Shown: piece after piece, positions 36,789 to 48,859 of the stretch
How positions within the stretch are numbered: the stretch's first letter is position 1
Layout of the letters: every line of letters starts with the position of its first letter
Origin: Gonatopus flavifemur
Lineage: Eukaryota > Arthropoda > Insecta > Hymenoptera > Dryinidae
Reading direction: 5' to 3'
Length of the DNA stretch: 64,000 bases
Assembly (NCBI GenBank): GCA_018340375.1
Contig: JAFFJZ010000045.1
Span: forward strand, 1,674,001-1,738,000
Position numbers and translations under genes: made by a program
The notes under the pieces: model-generated
Database searches by the model: none
Told to the model about the DNA's origin: nothing
The model's input: only the letters and a program-made list of their open reading frames with translations

Positions 36789-37085
36789 ATGAAGCAGTCA
36801 GAGTCTGCTGCTGGTAATGACTCAGTAAAATATGTACGATGCCATTATTATTTTCCTCATCTGTTTCAAGCTCATGGTGAATTCGAAATTTGTCAAAGTT
36901 TTTTACTCACAGTCATTGATATCAAACGAGCTCGATTAATAACGGTCCAAAATAAACTGAAAAATGATGAAGGCCTCCAGGATATGCGTGGGAAAACTTT
37001 CGATCATTTTACAACATTAACCAATGATCTGAAAAGGCTTATTCTTCAGCACTGCCAAAGTCTTTCTCATTCAAAATCGCATTAT
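36789..37085 (+). pseudogene. DUF7869-like transposase, N-terminal segment (transposon A)
   Basis: The segment contains VCQ-like 'EICQSFLLTVIDIKRARLI' and DLKRLILQHCQSLSHSKSHY. In insect proteins of the DUF7869 group, a stretch of this kind (a Cys-x-SF-L-T-L helix followed by a short basic loop and a 'SHY' word) precedes the catalytic part. The piggyBac insertion at 37086 stops it after SHY. The frame resumes exactly at 46132 (TTSELN), is cut again by RTE copy 2, and continues at 47498 as YFRDSHLSL. Confidence 0.72.
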
Positions 37086-37555
37086 CACTAGAATGCCCGG
37101 AGGTTTCACCCTACGTAGAATACCCAAAGTAGTCATTTCGACCCCCTCGTGTGAATTTTGTGTATGGAGAAATCTATTACAGACAAGAAAATATTCCCTA
37201 TCATGTTCTCTATCACAATATAGTGGAAAACGTGGTAAACATGATCTTGTGACAATCATTTTTCTTACGGTCAAGGAAATTTTCTTTGAGAAAAAATATT
37301 TCCTCATCGCCAGTGAGTTTTTTCAAGCCTATATTGTCATTCATATCACTCGTCAGCAGAAAAGTTCAGTAAGGGTCCATTGGGAATATCCGTGATAAGA
37401 GGAGAATGATATAATCAAACAGTTTCTTTCATCAAGAAATGTTTTATTCAATCTTTGAAAATCGTCCCAATGGATACAGTGAATATGCAATGGTTAAATA
37501 AGGTAAGTTGAGATTCAATCCACCGTCAATTTTACGTTCTCAGAATGTTAGTTCG

Positions 37556-37788
37556 TGTAGATTAAGGATAATACGTAGTCAAGAAACTTGAGTACGACAG
37601 AAAACAATATTTAATATGACGTGAAATACAATTACAGCGGTTATAGCAAAGAGACGCGACGCGATCAGGGCACGGTTGAGTCGGCCATTAAAACGAATGT
37701 ATTTATAAAGTACGTAGCGCGACCACAAGATGTCAACACTATATCAATGGAGCGTCGTTAACTCGCACGGTAAAGTCGATATTCAATA
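37556..37788 (-). repeat. copia 3' LTR
   Basis: Minus-strand 3' end of the copia element. It matches the other LTR with a few differences. The inner edge has mutated from the expected TGTTGG to TATTGA. Confidence 0.9.
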
Positions 37789-37840
37789 CTCCCCCTCGAC
37801 GCGCCATTAGGTTGAGTAGGCCACCTGATCGCATCCTTGA

Positions 37841-40800
37841 TTAGAGTTTCATACCAAGCAAATCCAAGCAATAAAGATGCTTCGGTCCAGGAAGCCCCTT
37901 AGTTAGGATGTCCGCAGCCATATCGTCCGTAGAAATGTGGGCCACATCCAATCCATCATTATTGATGAGATCTCTAATGAAATGATGCCTGACGTCGATA
38001 TGTTTGCTGCGGGCGTGATACACTGGGTTTTGAGCAAGCTTTGACGCACCCAAATTGTCGCAAATAATCCGAACATCAGACAAACTGGCGAAACCGAGTT
38101 CAGTTAGAAACTCACGTAGGTAAATGGCCTCTTTCGCAGCCTCAGATAGACTCATGTACTTTCCCTCAGTAGAAGACACAACAACCCACCCAACACAGTT
38201 TGTCACAGCGACGTAACAGCGACAAACAGTTTTGTTACTGGTAATGTAACCTGTTCCTTACAGGCAATGTCCTGGTTAGTAGTAATTTCCCACTCAAAGA
38301 ATGTAACCAAGATGTAACCATCACAACACAGATGAAACATTGTTATATCTCTGCGATGTTGGTGTTACGTAACGCGTGATTTTCTAAAATCACTGCAACA
38401 TCCCAGTAATAAAGTTTGTAACATTCGAATTTCATACAAAATTTACGAATATAAATACGAATAATTGTTTTTTATAATAGTTTAGAAAACATATTTAAGG
38501 GAAAATTAAGGTTCTCATAGCAAAATTTTGTGAAATATTTGATCAATTCATTATTCAATGTTATTGACGAATATGAATGTCGTCGTCCAACACGGAAAGG
38601 GCATCATGGCGCTAACCAAATTATGTTTGTAAGATTATTACATGTTACGTAACACCAGCGTCGCAGAGATATAACGACGCCCCATCTACGATGTGGTGGT
38701 TACATCCTAGTTACATTCGTTGAGTGGGAAATTACTACCAACCAGGAAATTGCCTGTAACAAACAGGTTACATCACCAGTAACAAAACTGTTGGTCACCG
38801 TTACGTTGCTGTGACAAACTGTGTTGAGTGGGAACGGTCTTCTGCTTCTTCGAATTCCATGAGACAACACAGCTCCCGAGGATAAAACAATAACCAGTGT
38901 AAGATCCTCTATCGGTGGAACTGTTGGCCCAGTCTGCATCGATAAATCCAAGGAGAGGTTCCTGAGATGACCTATATGTAAGTCCGAGATCCAATATCCC
39001 TTTCAGATAGCGGAGAATACGCTTCGCGGCTGTTCAATGAATACGTCCAAACCTATCATTGAATTGGCTCAGGAAACTAACAGCGCGCGCTATGTCAGGG
39101 CGAGTGGTTGTTGCCAAATACATCAGAGAACCTACGAGCTCTCGATAAGGTAGTTTCTTCTCCTCAACACTAGGATCCTTGTCCAAATGAGTGAGTTTCA
39201 TGTTGACGTCCATCGGAGTTTTCACGGGATTTCCTTCCATCATGCCAAAACGATCCAAGACTTCTAATGTGTATCCCTATTGATGTAGTTTGATATCGCC
39301 ACCCTCATATGAAGAATCGATCCCCAAACAGCTCTTAGGAACGCCAAGGTCCTTCAATTCCAAGTGACGTGCGAAAAAACGCCCCAAGTTTTCGATGACG
39401 ATTTCATTATTGTATGCAACCAAAATATCATCTACGTAAATCGCTATGATGGCAGATTTTCGTCCGTCAATGAAATAGTAAATGCAAGGATCAGACTGAG
39501 ATGATACAGCTCCGAATTTTTGTAATAACTGATCCAACTTATCATACCAACATCTTCCCGACTGTCGTAGCCCATATAAAGATTCTTTCAATGAACAAAC
39601 TTTATTTTCCCCCTTCAGATCTTCTAACATTTTCTGAGCGTTACTCTTATGTCACTATTGTGTGGGTCTGCTTCAAGAATCAAATTAAGAGTTTCGCTCA
39701 ACGATTGAGGCAATTCCATGAATATTTGTTCTTGGAGTATTCCATTTAAATACGCAGTTGTAACGTCGAATTGTCTCAATGACATTTTATTAATGGCGGC
39801 TAAGGAAATCAATAGGCGGATTGAGCTCATACGAGCAACCGGGGCGAACGTCTGATTGGAATGTACTCCAGGTTTCTGAGCGGAGCCTTGTGCAACGAGT
39901 CGTGCTTTTCTTCTTTTGAGTGTTCCATCGGAGTTATATTTATTCCTGAGCACCATACGACTTCCACTAACTTCTTGATCTTTTGATCGATCAACTATTA
40001 TCCAAGTGTCATTTTCATTATGGATTTCATTTCGATCACCATTGCCTTGTACCATTCCCCAGCATTTGGTCCAAGCACGGCTTGTTTCAGGGGTACTTCC
40101 GACAAATGCGCAGCCTCGAATTCCACGATTTTTGCTGTCTGAAATAGTTTGCGTGGCCTGCCCCTTTTCCAGGTTAATATTTTATGTGGTCTTCCAGGTC
40201 CCCTTTTAGGCGTTACTGTGTAATCGTCGTTATTTGCTGGATTTTCCGTCGGTTTCGTATCAAGACTTACTTCAATCCGCGCTGAATCCAAATCACGATT
40301 GATCGAATTCAGATTAACATCGACTTCCGTGTGTACTTCGTCACATCCGGAGGTTCTATCAATTTCATCGAAGTTCTCACTTTCAGGTAGGAAGTGTTCG
40401 TACTCGTTCATGTTGCTGTTCGAATTAGATGCGACACGAACGTCACGCGATATTTCTATCTTTTTCTCAGCACAGTTCCAAATGCGATAGGCCATCGACT
40501 CAGATAAATATCCCAAAAAGATTCCTCTTTTTCCGCGTTCGTCCAACTTGCCTTTTCCGGGAGTTCTATCCAAGAAATACACGACACTTCCGAATTCTAT
40601 AAAATGTTCAACGTTCGGAGATTTCTTTCCCCCTAACAAATATGGAGTTTGGCCTTCCAAACTTTTCGTTGGGCACCTGTTACGAATATAGTTTGCGGTC
40701 GATACCGCTTCAGCCCAAAAAGAAGGAGGTAAACCAAAGTCAATGAGCAGACATCGCGCGATTTCGATGAGGGTCCTGTTCTTCCTTCCGGCGAGTCCAT

Positions 40801-42566
40801 TTTGTTCGGGGTCGTAAGCCACGGAGAGTCTGCGCTGGATACCATTTTCTCTCAGAAAAGAGTCGAATGCATCATTGATATACTCTCGGCCGTTATCCGA
40901 TTGGAGATATTTAATCTTTTTCCCAGTGTGATATTCGATCAAGGACTTGACCTCCTTGAATGCATTCAGAGAGTCACTTGTGTTTCTGAGAAATCTTACC
41001 TCACACCATCTAGAGTTTTGATCTATGGAAGTAATGAAGTATTTTGCGCGACCGTTGGATTCTACTCTCATCGGTCCACAGAGGTCACTATGTATTATCT
41101 CCAGAGACTCAGCTTTGGTATGGGATTTGGCTGGGAATGAAGCTCTTGACATCTTTCCTCGTGAGCAGATTTCACAGTTGATATCAGTGATTTCACCTAG
41201 CTTCAAGCCTTTTATAATTTCTCAACGTTCTGCCTCTATCAAATCACGCACATTTAAATGACCAAGTCAACGATGCCAGATTTCCAAATTTGACAAAGAT
41301 TTCGATGTATAATGCTGTTCGGATAACGCTGAGCGGACCTCGTTCTCTTGCGTGTGTACGTAATGTATATCACAGGTACGCAACGCGCAAAGTTTTACGT
41401 TTCCAAGTGAATCTGTCACTCTTGCATGTGTTTTTGTAAACGTGACCTCAAAATTCTTATCCGTAATTTTTAAGACGGACAGTAAATTTACCCGTAAGTC
41501 TGGCACATGTAACACGTCATTCAATGTGACGTTTCTCACTTCACCATTCACTTTGGAGGTGAACATAACATTTCCTATTGCACTCACATCCGTCGATGCG
41601 TGACTTGCAAAATTGAGTATCCCTTGTTTTGATTTATCGACTTCGATGAAACGATTCAGTTGGCCACACAAGTGAGAGGTGGCGCCACTATTGATGCACC
41701 AAGATGATGCATTCTCATTGTTACCCGCATGGAATGCTTCTTGTGATTTCGAGAATACTTCAATCGCCCACAAACACAGACGTTCCGCTTGATTCGCTGA
41801 TGCACCAGATTTCTCTTTTTTTACACTTTCACACTCAGATACTTTATGTCCTTTCTGTTTACATTTATGACATCGATACATAAATTCATTTCCAGGTTTC
41901 GAAGAGTCCGTTTTCTTCTTGTTTTTGTTCCAAGGTTTGTTTGCTAACATTGCGTCTGAAGCTGATTTTCGCGAGTCATTCTTACGGGCATCATTTTCTT
42001 TCGACGATTTTCACTCGTAACGTTTCAGGAGAAGGTAATTCGTCATGCGATTCTATGGCACAACGAAAATTTTCAAACAATGGTGGTAGACTATATAAAA
42101 GCATAATCGCGAGCAAGTCTGGAATAATTTCAATTCCCATTTCTGAGAACTTGTCAATTGCATCGAAAAATTCACGTATATGTTCGCGCACGTCTTCTCC
42201 TTCTTCCATTCTTTGTAAAGTTAGTTGTTTGAGTAGTGTCGCTTTTCTTGCCGGTCCTTTTGACTGATATATTGACCCCAGCTTCTGCCAAACCTCACGA
42301 GATGTAGCGCATTCTTTGATCTGTTTTAATTCTGTCAGAGTTATCGACAAAATAATATCTGCCTTCGCTCTGTTGTCGTTGTTCATCCATGTTTGCACAG
42401 CTTGTGCAGATGCAGGCTTGTCGGCTACAAGCTCTGGCCGCGTACACTCATCACTCACGTATCCCCATGCGTCGTTTTTGATAAGTAGGGCTTGCATCTG
42501 CATTTTCCACGTATTATAGTTTCCTTTATTCAGAGTTTCTATTCTCGCGAAAGTTGATAGGCTCAT
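37841..42566 (-). pseudogene. copia gag-pol, broken
   Basis: Gag starts at 42566 (MSLSTFARIETLNKGNYNTW). A nucleocapsid knuckle CHKCKQKGHKVSEC lies near 41860 and the protease active site WCINSGATSHLC near 41690, where the usual D is N. Integrase follows with HSDLCGPMRV and LQSDNGREY. The RT has FDVTTAYLNG and IAIYVDDILVA. RNase H has FIDADWANS and DVRHHFIRD. Damage includes a shift near 41970, stops near 41260 and 41215, a shift near 40030, and a 647-bp MITE splitting RNase H at 38186-38832. An acidic spacer with AT-hook-like KRGRPRK sits after integrase. Confidence 0.92.
38186..38832. mobile_element. ~647-bp MITE in copia RNase H
   Basis: Inverted ends with CAACACAGTTTGTCACAGC words and further paired blocks ('gttttgttactggt', 'aatttcccactca'). 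The interior has more stems with 'gttacgtaacac' words. The copia frame on either side joins as KTV-VSSTEGKYMSL, and the flanks suggest a 3-bp AAC duplication. No coding. Confidence 0.85.
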
Positions 42567-42682
42567 CGCGTTTCGCTATTCGTACGACCGAACAGAAAAC
42601 AGAATGAAACACTCTCGTCTATACTCTTCTCGTTCTTTACAACTATACGCGCAACTTGATTCGATAATCTGGGTCCATAACC

Positions 42683-43057
42683 TGTAGATTAAGGATGATA
42701 CGTAGTCAAGAAACTTGAGTACGACAGAAAACAATATTCAATATTACGTGAAATACAATTACAGCGGTTATAGCAAAGAGACGCAACGCGATCAGGGCAC
42801 GGTTGAGTCGGCCATTGAAACGAATGTATTCATAAAGTACGTAGCGCGACGACAAGATGTAAACACTATAGGTTCGTTCGTTCTACGTGTTCTGGGTTGC
42901 TCTAACTTGTAACAAACCAATCATTTCGTTCCTATAATTGGAAATAACGAATCCAAAATACTTGGAGCAAGTTGGGGTAACTTGGGACACCACTCAACGA
43001 ACTTAGCTTATATTAATGGAGTGTCGTTAACTCGCACGGTAAAGTCGATATCCAACA
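42683..43057 (-). repeat. copia 5' LTR with an insertion
   Basis: Minus-strand 5' end of copia, TGTTGGATATCGAC to ATCCTTAATCTACA. It matches the 3' LTR except for the MITE at 42871-43008. Confidence 0.92.
42871..43008. mobile_element. 138-bp MITE in copia 5' LTR
   Basis: The other LTR lacks this segment. Flanks show a TATA duplication (42867-42870 and 43009-43012). End words GTTCGTT and AACGAAC are loosely inverted. Confidence 0.8.
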
Positions 43058-43062
43058 GTTCG

Positions 43063-45193
43063 CATTATACGACTCATAATGAAAAAAAATCGGAAAAGAA
43101 TAAATTGAAATAAAAATGAAAGAAAATATGTGCTATGAATCATTTCACTGGAATATGCTTGCTTTACAATCTGATTCGTGATGCATTTTCGGCATATACT
43201 CTCAGTGTTCGCAGTGCATCGGCCACAAATTGCCTCTTTGCAGATCTTACAACATGTTTTACTATTGTTGTTTTTACATTTATCTTTTACCTGACAATGT
43301 TTCGGTTTTCCTTTAGGTTCTGCAAGACCGTCCACCGACGCCAACATTCGTGAAACAGCACTCCCAGACTCCGTATAAGGAGCTGCTAACTCCTCAGCGA
43401 ACTTCAGGATGGAATTCCTTCGAGAGATTTTTTCTTTAGTCATATCCTTGTATAAGATATAAGCATTTATGCAAGCCAGATCAAGAGTGTTTTGGAAAGA
43501 ATGAACCGGCCATCTTCTAGTGTTTGTGCGTACGGTGTATTTTCCGGCCATCTGGTCCACTATATCTACTCTGTATTTCGTGTCATTATGGCATTGTACA
43601 GTGTCAGGTGTTTTCTTATCATTATCAGCAATATTAAGGTTCGGGTGCATTGTGCTGAGTACAGCAACATTCTTTTTAACCTTGCCTTGATACACAGTCA
43701 GTGTAATATCATCATTTTCATATACTTTTGTAGAGTACAATGCGTCCTTCATTGATTTGATCTCTCTTGGCATCTCCCTCCTCACTTTATTCATTGTTCC
43801 CAACAAACTTGTACCTCTTTCCCTCAACTCTCTTGCAAGTAACAAGGATGTGAAGTAGTTATCTGTAATTACATTGCGACCTTTATTGAAATATGGATCC
43901 ATCAGTTTTAGGACTACCGTATGAGCAACACGTTGATCACCTGGACGTGAATCATCTTTCCCAACATATGGAAATCCATTCACTATATATTTGCTGTCCT
44001 TATCAACTGCCAACCAATATTTCTGGCCATACTCATCAGGTTTTGATGCTATGCACTGTGTGAATGAACATCTTGCTTTACTGGGGAATAACTGTTCATC
44101 TATTGTTATGTAGGCTCCTGGCCTGTAACATGCAATTGCGTTTCCAATAAATCTGTTCCAAACCATTGAGAACAATACAAATTTGTCAGCTTTCAATCTC
44201 TGGGGACGGGTAGATTTTTCATCAAATCTCAGAAAACGCAAAATTTCGCAGAATCGATTGTGAGACATGGTTTTACTACAGAATGGATTTCCCCATTTTG
44301 CATCCCATAAACTGTGTATAAGCATATCATCCAATTCCAAGGCTCCACGTAGGTACATCACGGCAATAAATGCCTTCAATTCTTCTATCGTCAAAGAGAA
44401 GTCGTCAGACTGTGTTCGATTATGCGCTTCTACAATAGTGCACTTTCTAATATGTTCTAAAATAGATCTGTCAATTAACAGCCTCCATGCACTCGCAGGA
44501 GAATCATGAATAACACTTCTTTCGGCATAACCTGTAGAACCAGGAATTTCTCGAAGGATATTTTGGTTCGCGCGTCTTCCCGAAGAACGTGCTGCAGTTG
44601 TAATGAGTTCCTAATTTGTTCCATCGGGAGCTACAAGGGCAGAAGGAGGCCCATCATCATCTACACTATCTAGAAAACGATCCACTGGGAGAAGTGCTGC
44701 TTCAGCAGTTGCTGGAACTCCATTTGTGGAGACGACTGCATTGTTTGATTGTATACCATGCTGGTTACCACGTCGAGATGGACGCCCTCGAGCCTGCTGC
44801 TGCCTTTTTCGATTTGATTGAACCTAAGAAGGTGCTTGTGTAGGAACATTTGCTCGAGTTTGAACACCGCACCGTAGTACTCTCCCATGACCTCTTCTAA
44901 CAGTAGGAGTCCTTCTTCCTTTGGCAGCAACAGCTGTAGGATTCAATGCAATTTATTGTAACAACATTGTATGATGAATTCAGAACTAAATAAATGCTCA
45001 CCCACTGAATTCACTAACCTGCTACGTGATCTTCTTCACTCTCAGAATCAGAGGAAACAGAAGACATCATCTCTTCCGAGATAGTGAATTCCTCCCCTGA
45101 ATCAGAAGATGATTCATATTCAGACACATCTTCAGGAATATCATGCAACAGATCAAGTCTCTGTTGGGGAGTTAATGTTGCCCGTCGAGGCAT
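43063..45193 (-). CDS. piggyBac transposase 1, two exons, two internal stops
   Basis: Exon 1 (45019-45193) starts MPRRATLTPQQRLDLL and is acidic. A GT donor and an AG near 44935 bound a short intron. Exon 2 carries the DDE_Tnp_1_7 domain: RPGAYITIDEQLFPSKAR, NVITDNYFTSLLLARELRE and KYRVDIVDQMAGKYTV hold the three catalytic aspartates. A C-terminal cysteine-rich zinc domain (CCKICKEAICGRC) follows. TAG codons near 44826 and 44610 interrupt the N-terminal linker, while the long catalytic frame is open. The copia insertion hits the last codons; the original stop lies near 37540, giving only about eight residues beyond the break. When intact, it cuts and pastes at TTAA-like targets. Confidence 0.9.
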
Positions 45194-46127
45194 AATGAAA
45201 CCAAACTATCCGCAACGTGTAAACAGAAGGTCAAAATAAGTAACGTAAGATATTTCACACAACCCTCAATGTATGAATGGAACAAATTTTGATCTTATAT
45301 TGCGGAAATCATGTAATAACTTGCCGGTGGATAATGCAGACGCACTAAAAAACAAAAAAATGGTTGGTAATCTGCGGTTATATTGTGGAGTGCAACACAG
45401 TACAATACAAGTTCGAATCGACGAGCACACTTACACAACACAAGCCGCATTCCCGTGTGGAGATTGAGAGGATCTGGTTGCGCGCGCAACCTAGGATGCT
45501 TTCGCCGGTGTTCGGTGAATATTTGAAGAGAGTGCAATAGAGGAAGCGTGGTGAATGGCACACATGAACATATCCCCTCTTCCTTCACACAGACATGCCG
45601 CTCGTGTTGTGAGAGTGATAGTATTCGGTTCAGATATCCGATGACTGACGTACGTTAGTCAAATGCGCTGCGTATTAGTCTCATAATAAATTCGAAAACA
45701 AGATTTTTTCCATGCTAATGTATTTTGACCCGCCTATAAACCTGATCCCAGGTTCTTGCACGTAATCTCAAGGGAATAGCTCTGATTGTGACTGAAATAT
45801 CATCCAAATACTGTATGAACAATGAGACGCGTAGGAAAAACATAACATTGTGTGGAATTACAGTGCCATGTGAATGAACGATTCAAAAACATGCATATTC
45901 TATATGAAAATAGCACGGGAGTCAAAATGACTACTTTGGGCATGGAAGGTAAAACTGAAAAAAATTCACGAAATTTTGCTCAAGGCAAAACTACACTGAC
46001 ACCACATGAAGAACGCCTAAAATTAGTAAAAGTCACGGAGGTATAACCTCCAACAATTGGAATTAAGAGGAATACAGTACAAAAAAAGTGCAAAGTAGTC
46101 ATTTCGACCCCCTCGGCCATTCTAGTG
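45194..46127. other. 5' region of piggyBac 1
   Basis: Noncoding part between the transposase start and the transposon end. It contains the palindrome GGAGGTATAACCTCC near 46036-46050 and the subterminal words shared with the left end. Confidence 0.6.
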
Positions 46128-46150
46128 TTATACGACTTCAGAATTGAATT

Positions 46151-47486
46151 CATCATCATCATGAAGTAATCAGTCTTACGACTGGTTTGATGAAACCCTC
46201 CACCCCTGTCTATTATCCGCCAAACGTTTAATTTCTACATATCTACTACATCCCTTGTCTTGTACGATTTGCTTCATATAACTCGCTCTAGGTCTACCTT
46301 TACCAGTTTTACCATTCATTTTCCCTTCCAATATTGTTTTCAATAAACTCTCATGCCGTAATGTGTGTCCTATAAGATTGCTTCTCCTTTTCACGATGTG
46401 TTTCAAAAGATTTCTTTCTTCATTTATCTGCTCGAGTACTTCTTCATTTTTGACTTTGTCTATCCATTTTATTCTGAGCATCCTCCTATAACACCACATT
46501 TCAAGAGCTTCAAGTCTTCGTTGATCAGTTTTCCCCATTGTCCAAGTTTCGCAACCATATAATGCTGTGCTCCAAACGTAACTTCTCAAGAATTTCTTCC
46601 TTACTTCCAAGCTTATATTTTTTGAGCATAATAACTGTCTCTTTTGATAAAAAGCCTGTTTCCCTTGTGCTATTCTTGCTCTTATATCTCTTTCGCTTTT
46701 GCCGTTCTCTGTAATTATGCTTCCTAGATATTTGAATTCTGTCACCTGTTCAATTGTCTCGGTATCTATTTTGATTCTCGTTCTTCTAGCTGTTTTCGCT
46801 GCTGTACACATCATGAATTTTGTTTTGTCTTTATTTATATTCATACAATAGTTTTCCAATAATATTGTTCTCATGGTGTTGAGAATATTTTCTAACTCAG
46901 TACTACTCGTGGCCAATATAGCTATGTCATCCGCGAATCTCAACATACTTATATTTTCTCCCTGAATCTGTAATTTCGATTGAATTTCCTCCTTCACTTC
47001 GTTCATTGCTTCTTCTATATATAAATTGAACATCAGTGGCGATAATGAGCATCCTTGTCTCACCCCTCTTCTTATTTGTGCTTCACCTTCCTGACCCTCT
47101 ATGTCTATTATTGCACTTTGATTATTATATAATTCGTATATTATTCTTCTATCTTTATAATTTATTCCCACCTTCTTCAGGATCGCAAACATCTTTTCCC
47201 AGTCCACATTATCGAAAGCCTTTTGTATATCTACAAAACCTATGTACACAGATTTCTTGAGCGCTATCCTTTTCTCTATTACTGCCCTTAGTGCTAAGAT
47301 TGCTTCTCGCGTTCCCCTATTTTTTCTAAAACCAAACTGATCCTCTGCCAATCTACTCTCTATTTTATTTTCCATCCTCCTGTATATAATTTTGGTCAGT
47401 ATTTTCGAAGCATGTGAAGTTAAACTGATCGTTCTGTAGTTCTCGCATTTGTCTGCCCCTTGTTTTTTCGGGATAGCGACAATTTT
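46151..47486 (-). mobile_element. RTE copy 2, 5'-truncated
   Basis: Flanked by an 11-bp duplication AGAATTGAATT (46140-46150 and 47487-47497), lying in the reading frame of the transposon A gene. It ends in (ATG)n about 13 nt after the stop codon. It begins inside the RT fingers. Confidence 0.93.
46176..47483 (-). CDS. RTE reverse transcriptase, open but lacking its N-terminus
   Basis: The frame is open to the 5' truncation at about 47483, starting at VAIPKKQGADKCENYRTISL. RT motifs are complete: DQFGFRKNRGTREAI, motif A FVDIQKAFDNVDW, motif B GVRQGCSLSPLMFNLYIE, motif C LRFADDIAILA, and FKYLGSIIT. The C-terminal part has SYVWSTALYGCETWTMGK and WCYRRMLRIKWIDKV. No stop is present, so this is a recent insertion or one under little decay. 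Lacking endonuclease, it cannot move by itself. Confidence 0.92.
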   Translation of the reverse strand: MVAIPKKQGADKCENYRTISLTSHASKILTKIIYRRMENKIESRLAEDQFGFRKNRGTREAILALRAVIEKRIALKKSVYIGFVDIQKAFDNVDWEKMFAILKKVGINYKDRRIIYELYNNQSAIIDIEGQEGEAQIRRGVRQGCSLSPLMFNLYIEEAMNEVKEEIQSKLQIQGENISMLRFADDIAILATSSTELENILNTMRTILLENYCMNINKDKTKFMMCTAAKTARRTRIKIDTETIEQVTEFKYLGSIITENGKSERDIRARIAQGKQAFYQKRQLLCSKNISLEVRKKFLRSYVWSTALYGCETWTMGKTDQRRLEALEMWCYRRMLRIKWIDKVKNEEVLEQINEERNLLKHIVKRRSNLIGHTLRHESLLKTILEGKMNGKTGKGRPRASYMKQIVQDKGCSRYVEIKRLADNRQGWRVSSNQS

Positions 47487-47497
47487 AGAATTGAATT

Positions 47498-48688
47498 ATT
47501 TTCGTGATAGTCATTTGAGTTTAACGGGTTTATATAAAAAATTTCTTGATTGCTACAAATCCGAAACTGGAAATGATGACGTTCCACTAACAGAATCTAC
47601 GTATTCTGAATATTTTATTCATTTTGTAAATTTCACATACGATGTTTCCAGAACGGATTGTTGCGACGAATGTTATGAGAATGAGAAACTCGGGAAGCGA
47701 AATGAACAGCTGCGGAAGAGGACAAATGAAAAATTGAAGCACAAAAAAATTTGAAGGACACAATGTTAGCAACTTGTGGAGAAAACTGATGCCTCGAATT
47801 CGATTTTGGGCAGAATCTTCCATCACCGAAACTTCCGGTTTCAGCTCAGTTTTATTTGCGGTTGATTCGGCTTCATATATTTGACGTTCACGTCATGTCC
47901 CTACTGGTAGTGTATAACCAAGCTCAATGTTTTTTCATGGAAGGATCCTCGAAAAAAGCCGAAAACCGGTGTGCAATTTCCTGCTGCATGTTATTTTGGA
48001 ATCATTCAAGTTGCATTGTTACAATAAAATATTTCTGTTCTCTGATTCATGCGGCGAACAAAATAAGAATTATACAGTGATGGTGTTCTTATCACTCTTG
48101 TCACAGAAATTTCAGGTTCCCATTCATCATTTGTTCCCCGTTAAGGGACACTCATATTGTCAGTGTGATAGGAATTTCGGCATGTACGGTCAAAAGGAAG
48201 GAATGGTAGAAACTATTGAAACTGAGAAAGAGTACATCGAATGATTCAAGAATGCAAGAAGTCCGCCTTTCACTATAGTGAAACGAGGGAACTGTCTCGT
48301 GAAAAATTCTGAATCTGTGATGCAGGGTAGAAATGAAATTCCGGAAGACCTGAAGATTACAAAAGCTGTGATAATTGAGTATTATCCAAACGGTAATGGT
48401 GATGTTTATGAAAATTATAAGAGCACTCCAGAGACGTGTTTTATCGACAAGTCAGTTATATATGATGATTTAAGAAATGCTCCACCCGCCGAACAAATAG
48501 GAATGAGTGCAGAAAAAATGAAAGATTTGGAGGCTTTGTTGAAGTTTTCAACTCCTGAAGGAGAAGAATATTTTGGAGAATACATGACAGAAATGAGTGT
48601 GAGAAGTGAAAACACCGAAGAGTGGAACGAGAGGAAATACAATCCACGAATTCGAAGAGTATTTGCATTATCGGAAACTGTAGTATGA
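47498..48688 (+). pseudogene. DUF7869-like transposase, catalytic segment (transposon A)
   Basis: It continues the frame of 36789-37085 after two insertions: DSHLSLTGLYKKFLDCY, PLTESTYSEYF, then a cysteine pair CCDECYENEKL. After about 47754 the frames shift. VVYNQAQCFFMEGSSKKAENR is followed in another frame by IFLFSDSCGEQNKN (D at 48044) and VKGHSYCQCDRNFG (near 48146-48180), both hallmark words of the DUF7869 group. A C-terminal piece ends at 48688. A stop near 47881 and two or more shifts make it non-functional. The right terminal repeat begins soon after. Confidence 0.8.
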
Positions 48689-48859
48689 AGTAAAATGTTC
48701 AGTATTATTCACAATTCACTTCATGATTGATAACTCTGATTATTCTTCAAGACGCGGGACTATAATGTTACAAAAAAATAATATCTTCCATGAAATATGG
48801 AGGTAAAATATGTGAAGAAGTATGAAAATACTTTATATAAATATTTTCCTTCACATCGG

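Larger units (their letters stand above)
37556..43057 (-). mobile_element. copia-type LTR retrotransposon
   Basis: Two LTRs, 37556-37788 (233 bp) and 42683-43057 (375 bp including a 138-bp MITE), with a 5-bp duplication GTTCG (37551-37555 and 43058-43062). Next to the 5' LTR the minus strand reads GGTTATGGACCCAG, which matches the copia-type primer site inside initiator tRNA-Met. A purine-rich tract borders the 3' LTR. The order of domains, integrase before reverse transcriptase, is that of the copia group. Confidence 0.94.
37086..46127 (-). mobile_element. piggyBac-like transposon 1, carrying a copia insertion
   Basis: Ends CACTAGAATG and CATTCTAGTG are inverted and flanked by TTAT on both sides (37082-37085 and 46128-46131), not the canonical TTAA. 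Subterminal words 'aaagtagtcatttcgacccc' occur at both ends. Without the copia element it is about 3.5 kb. It carries a piggyBac transposase on the minus strand and sits inside the reading frame of the transposon A gene. Confidence 0.88.
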
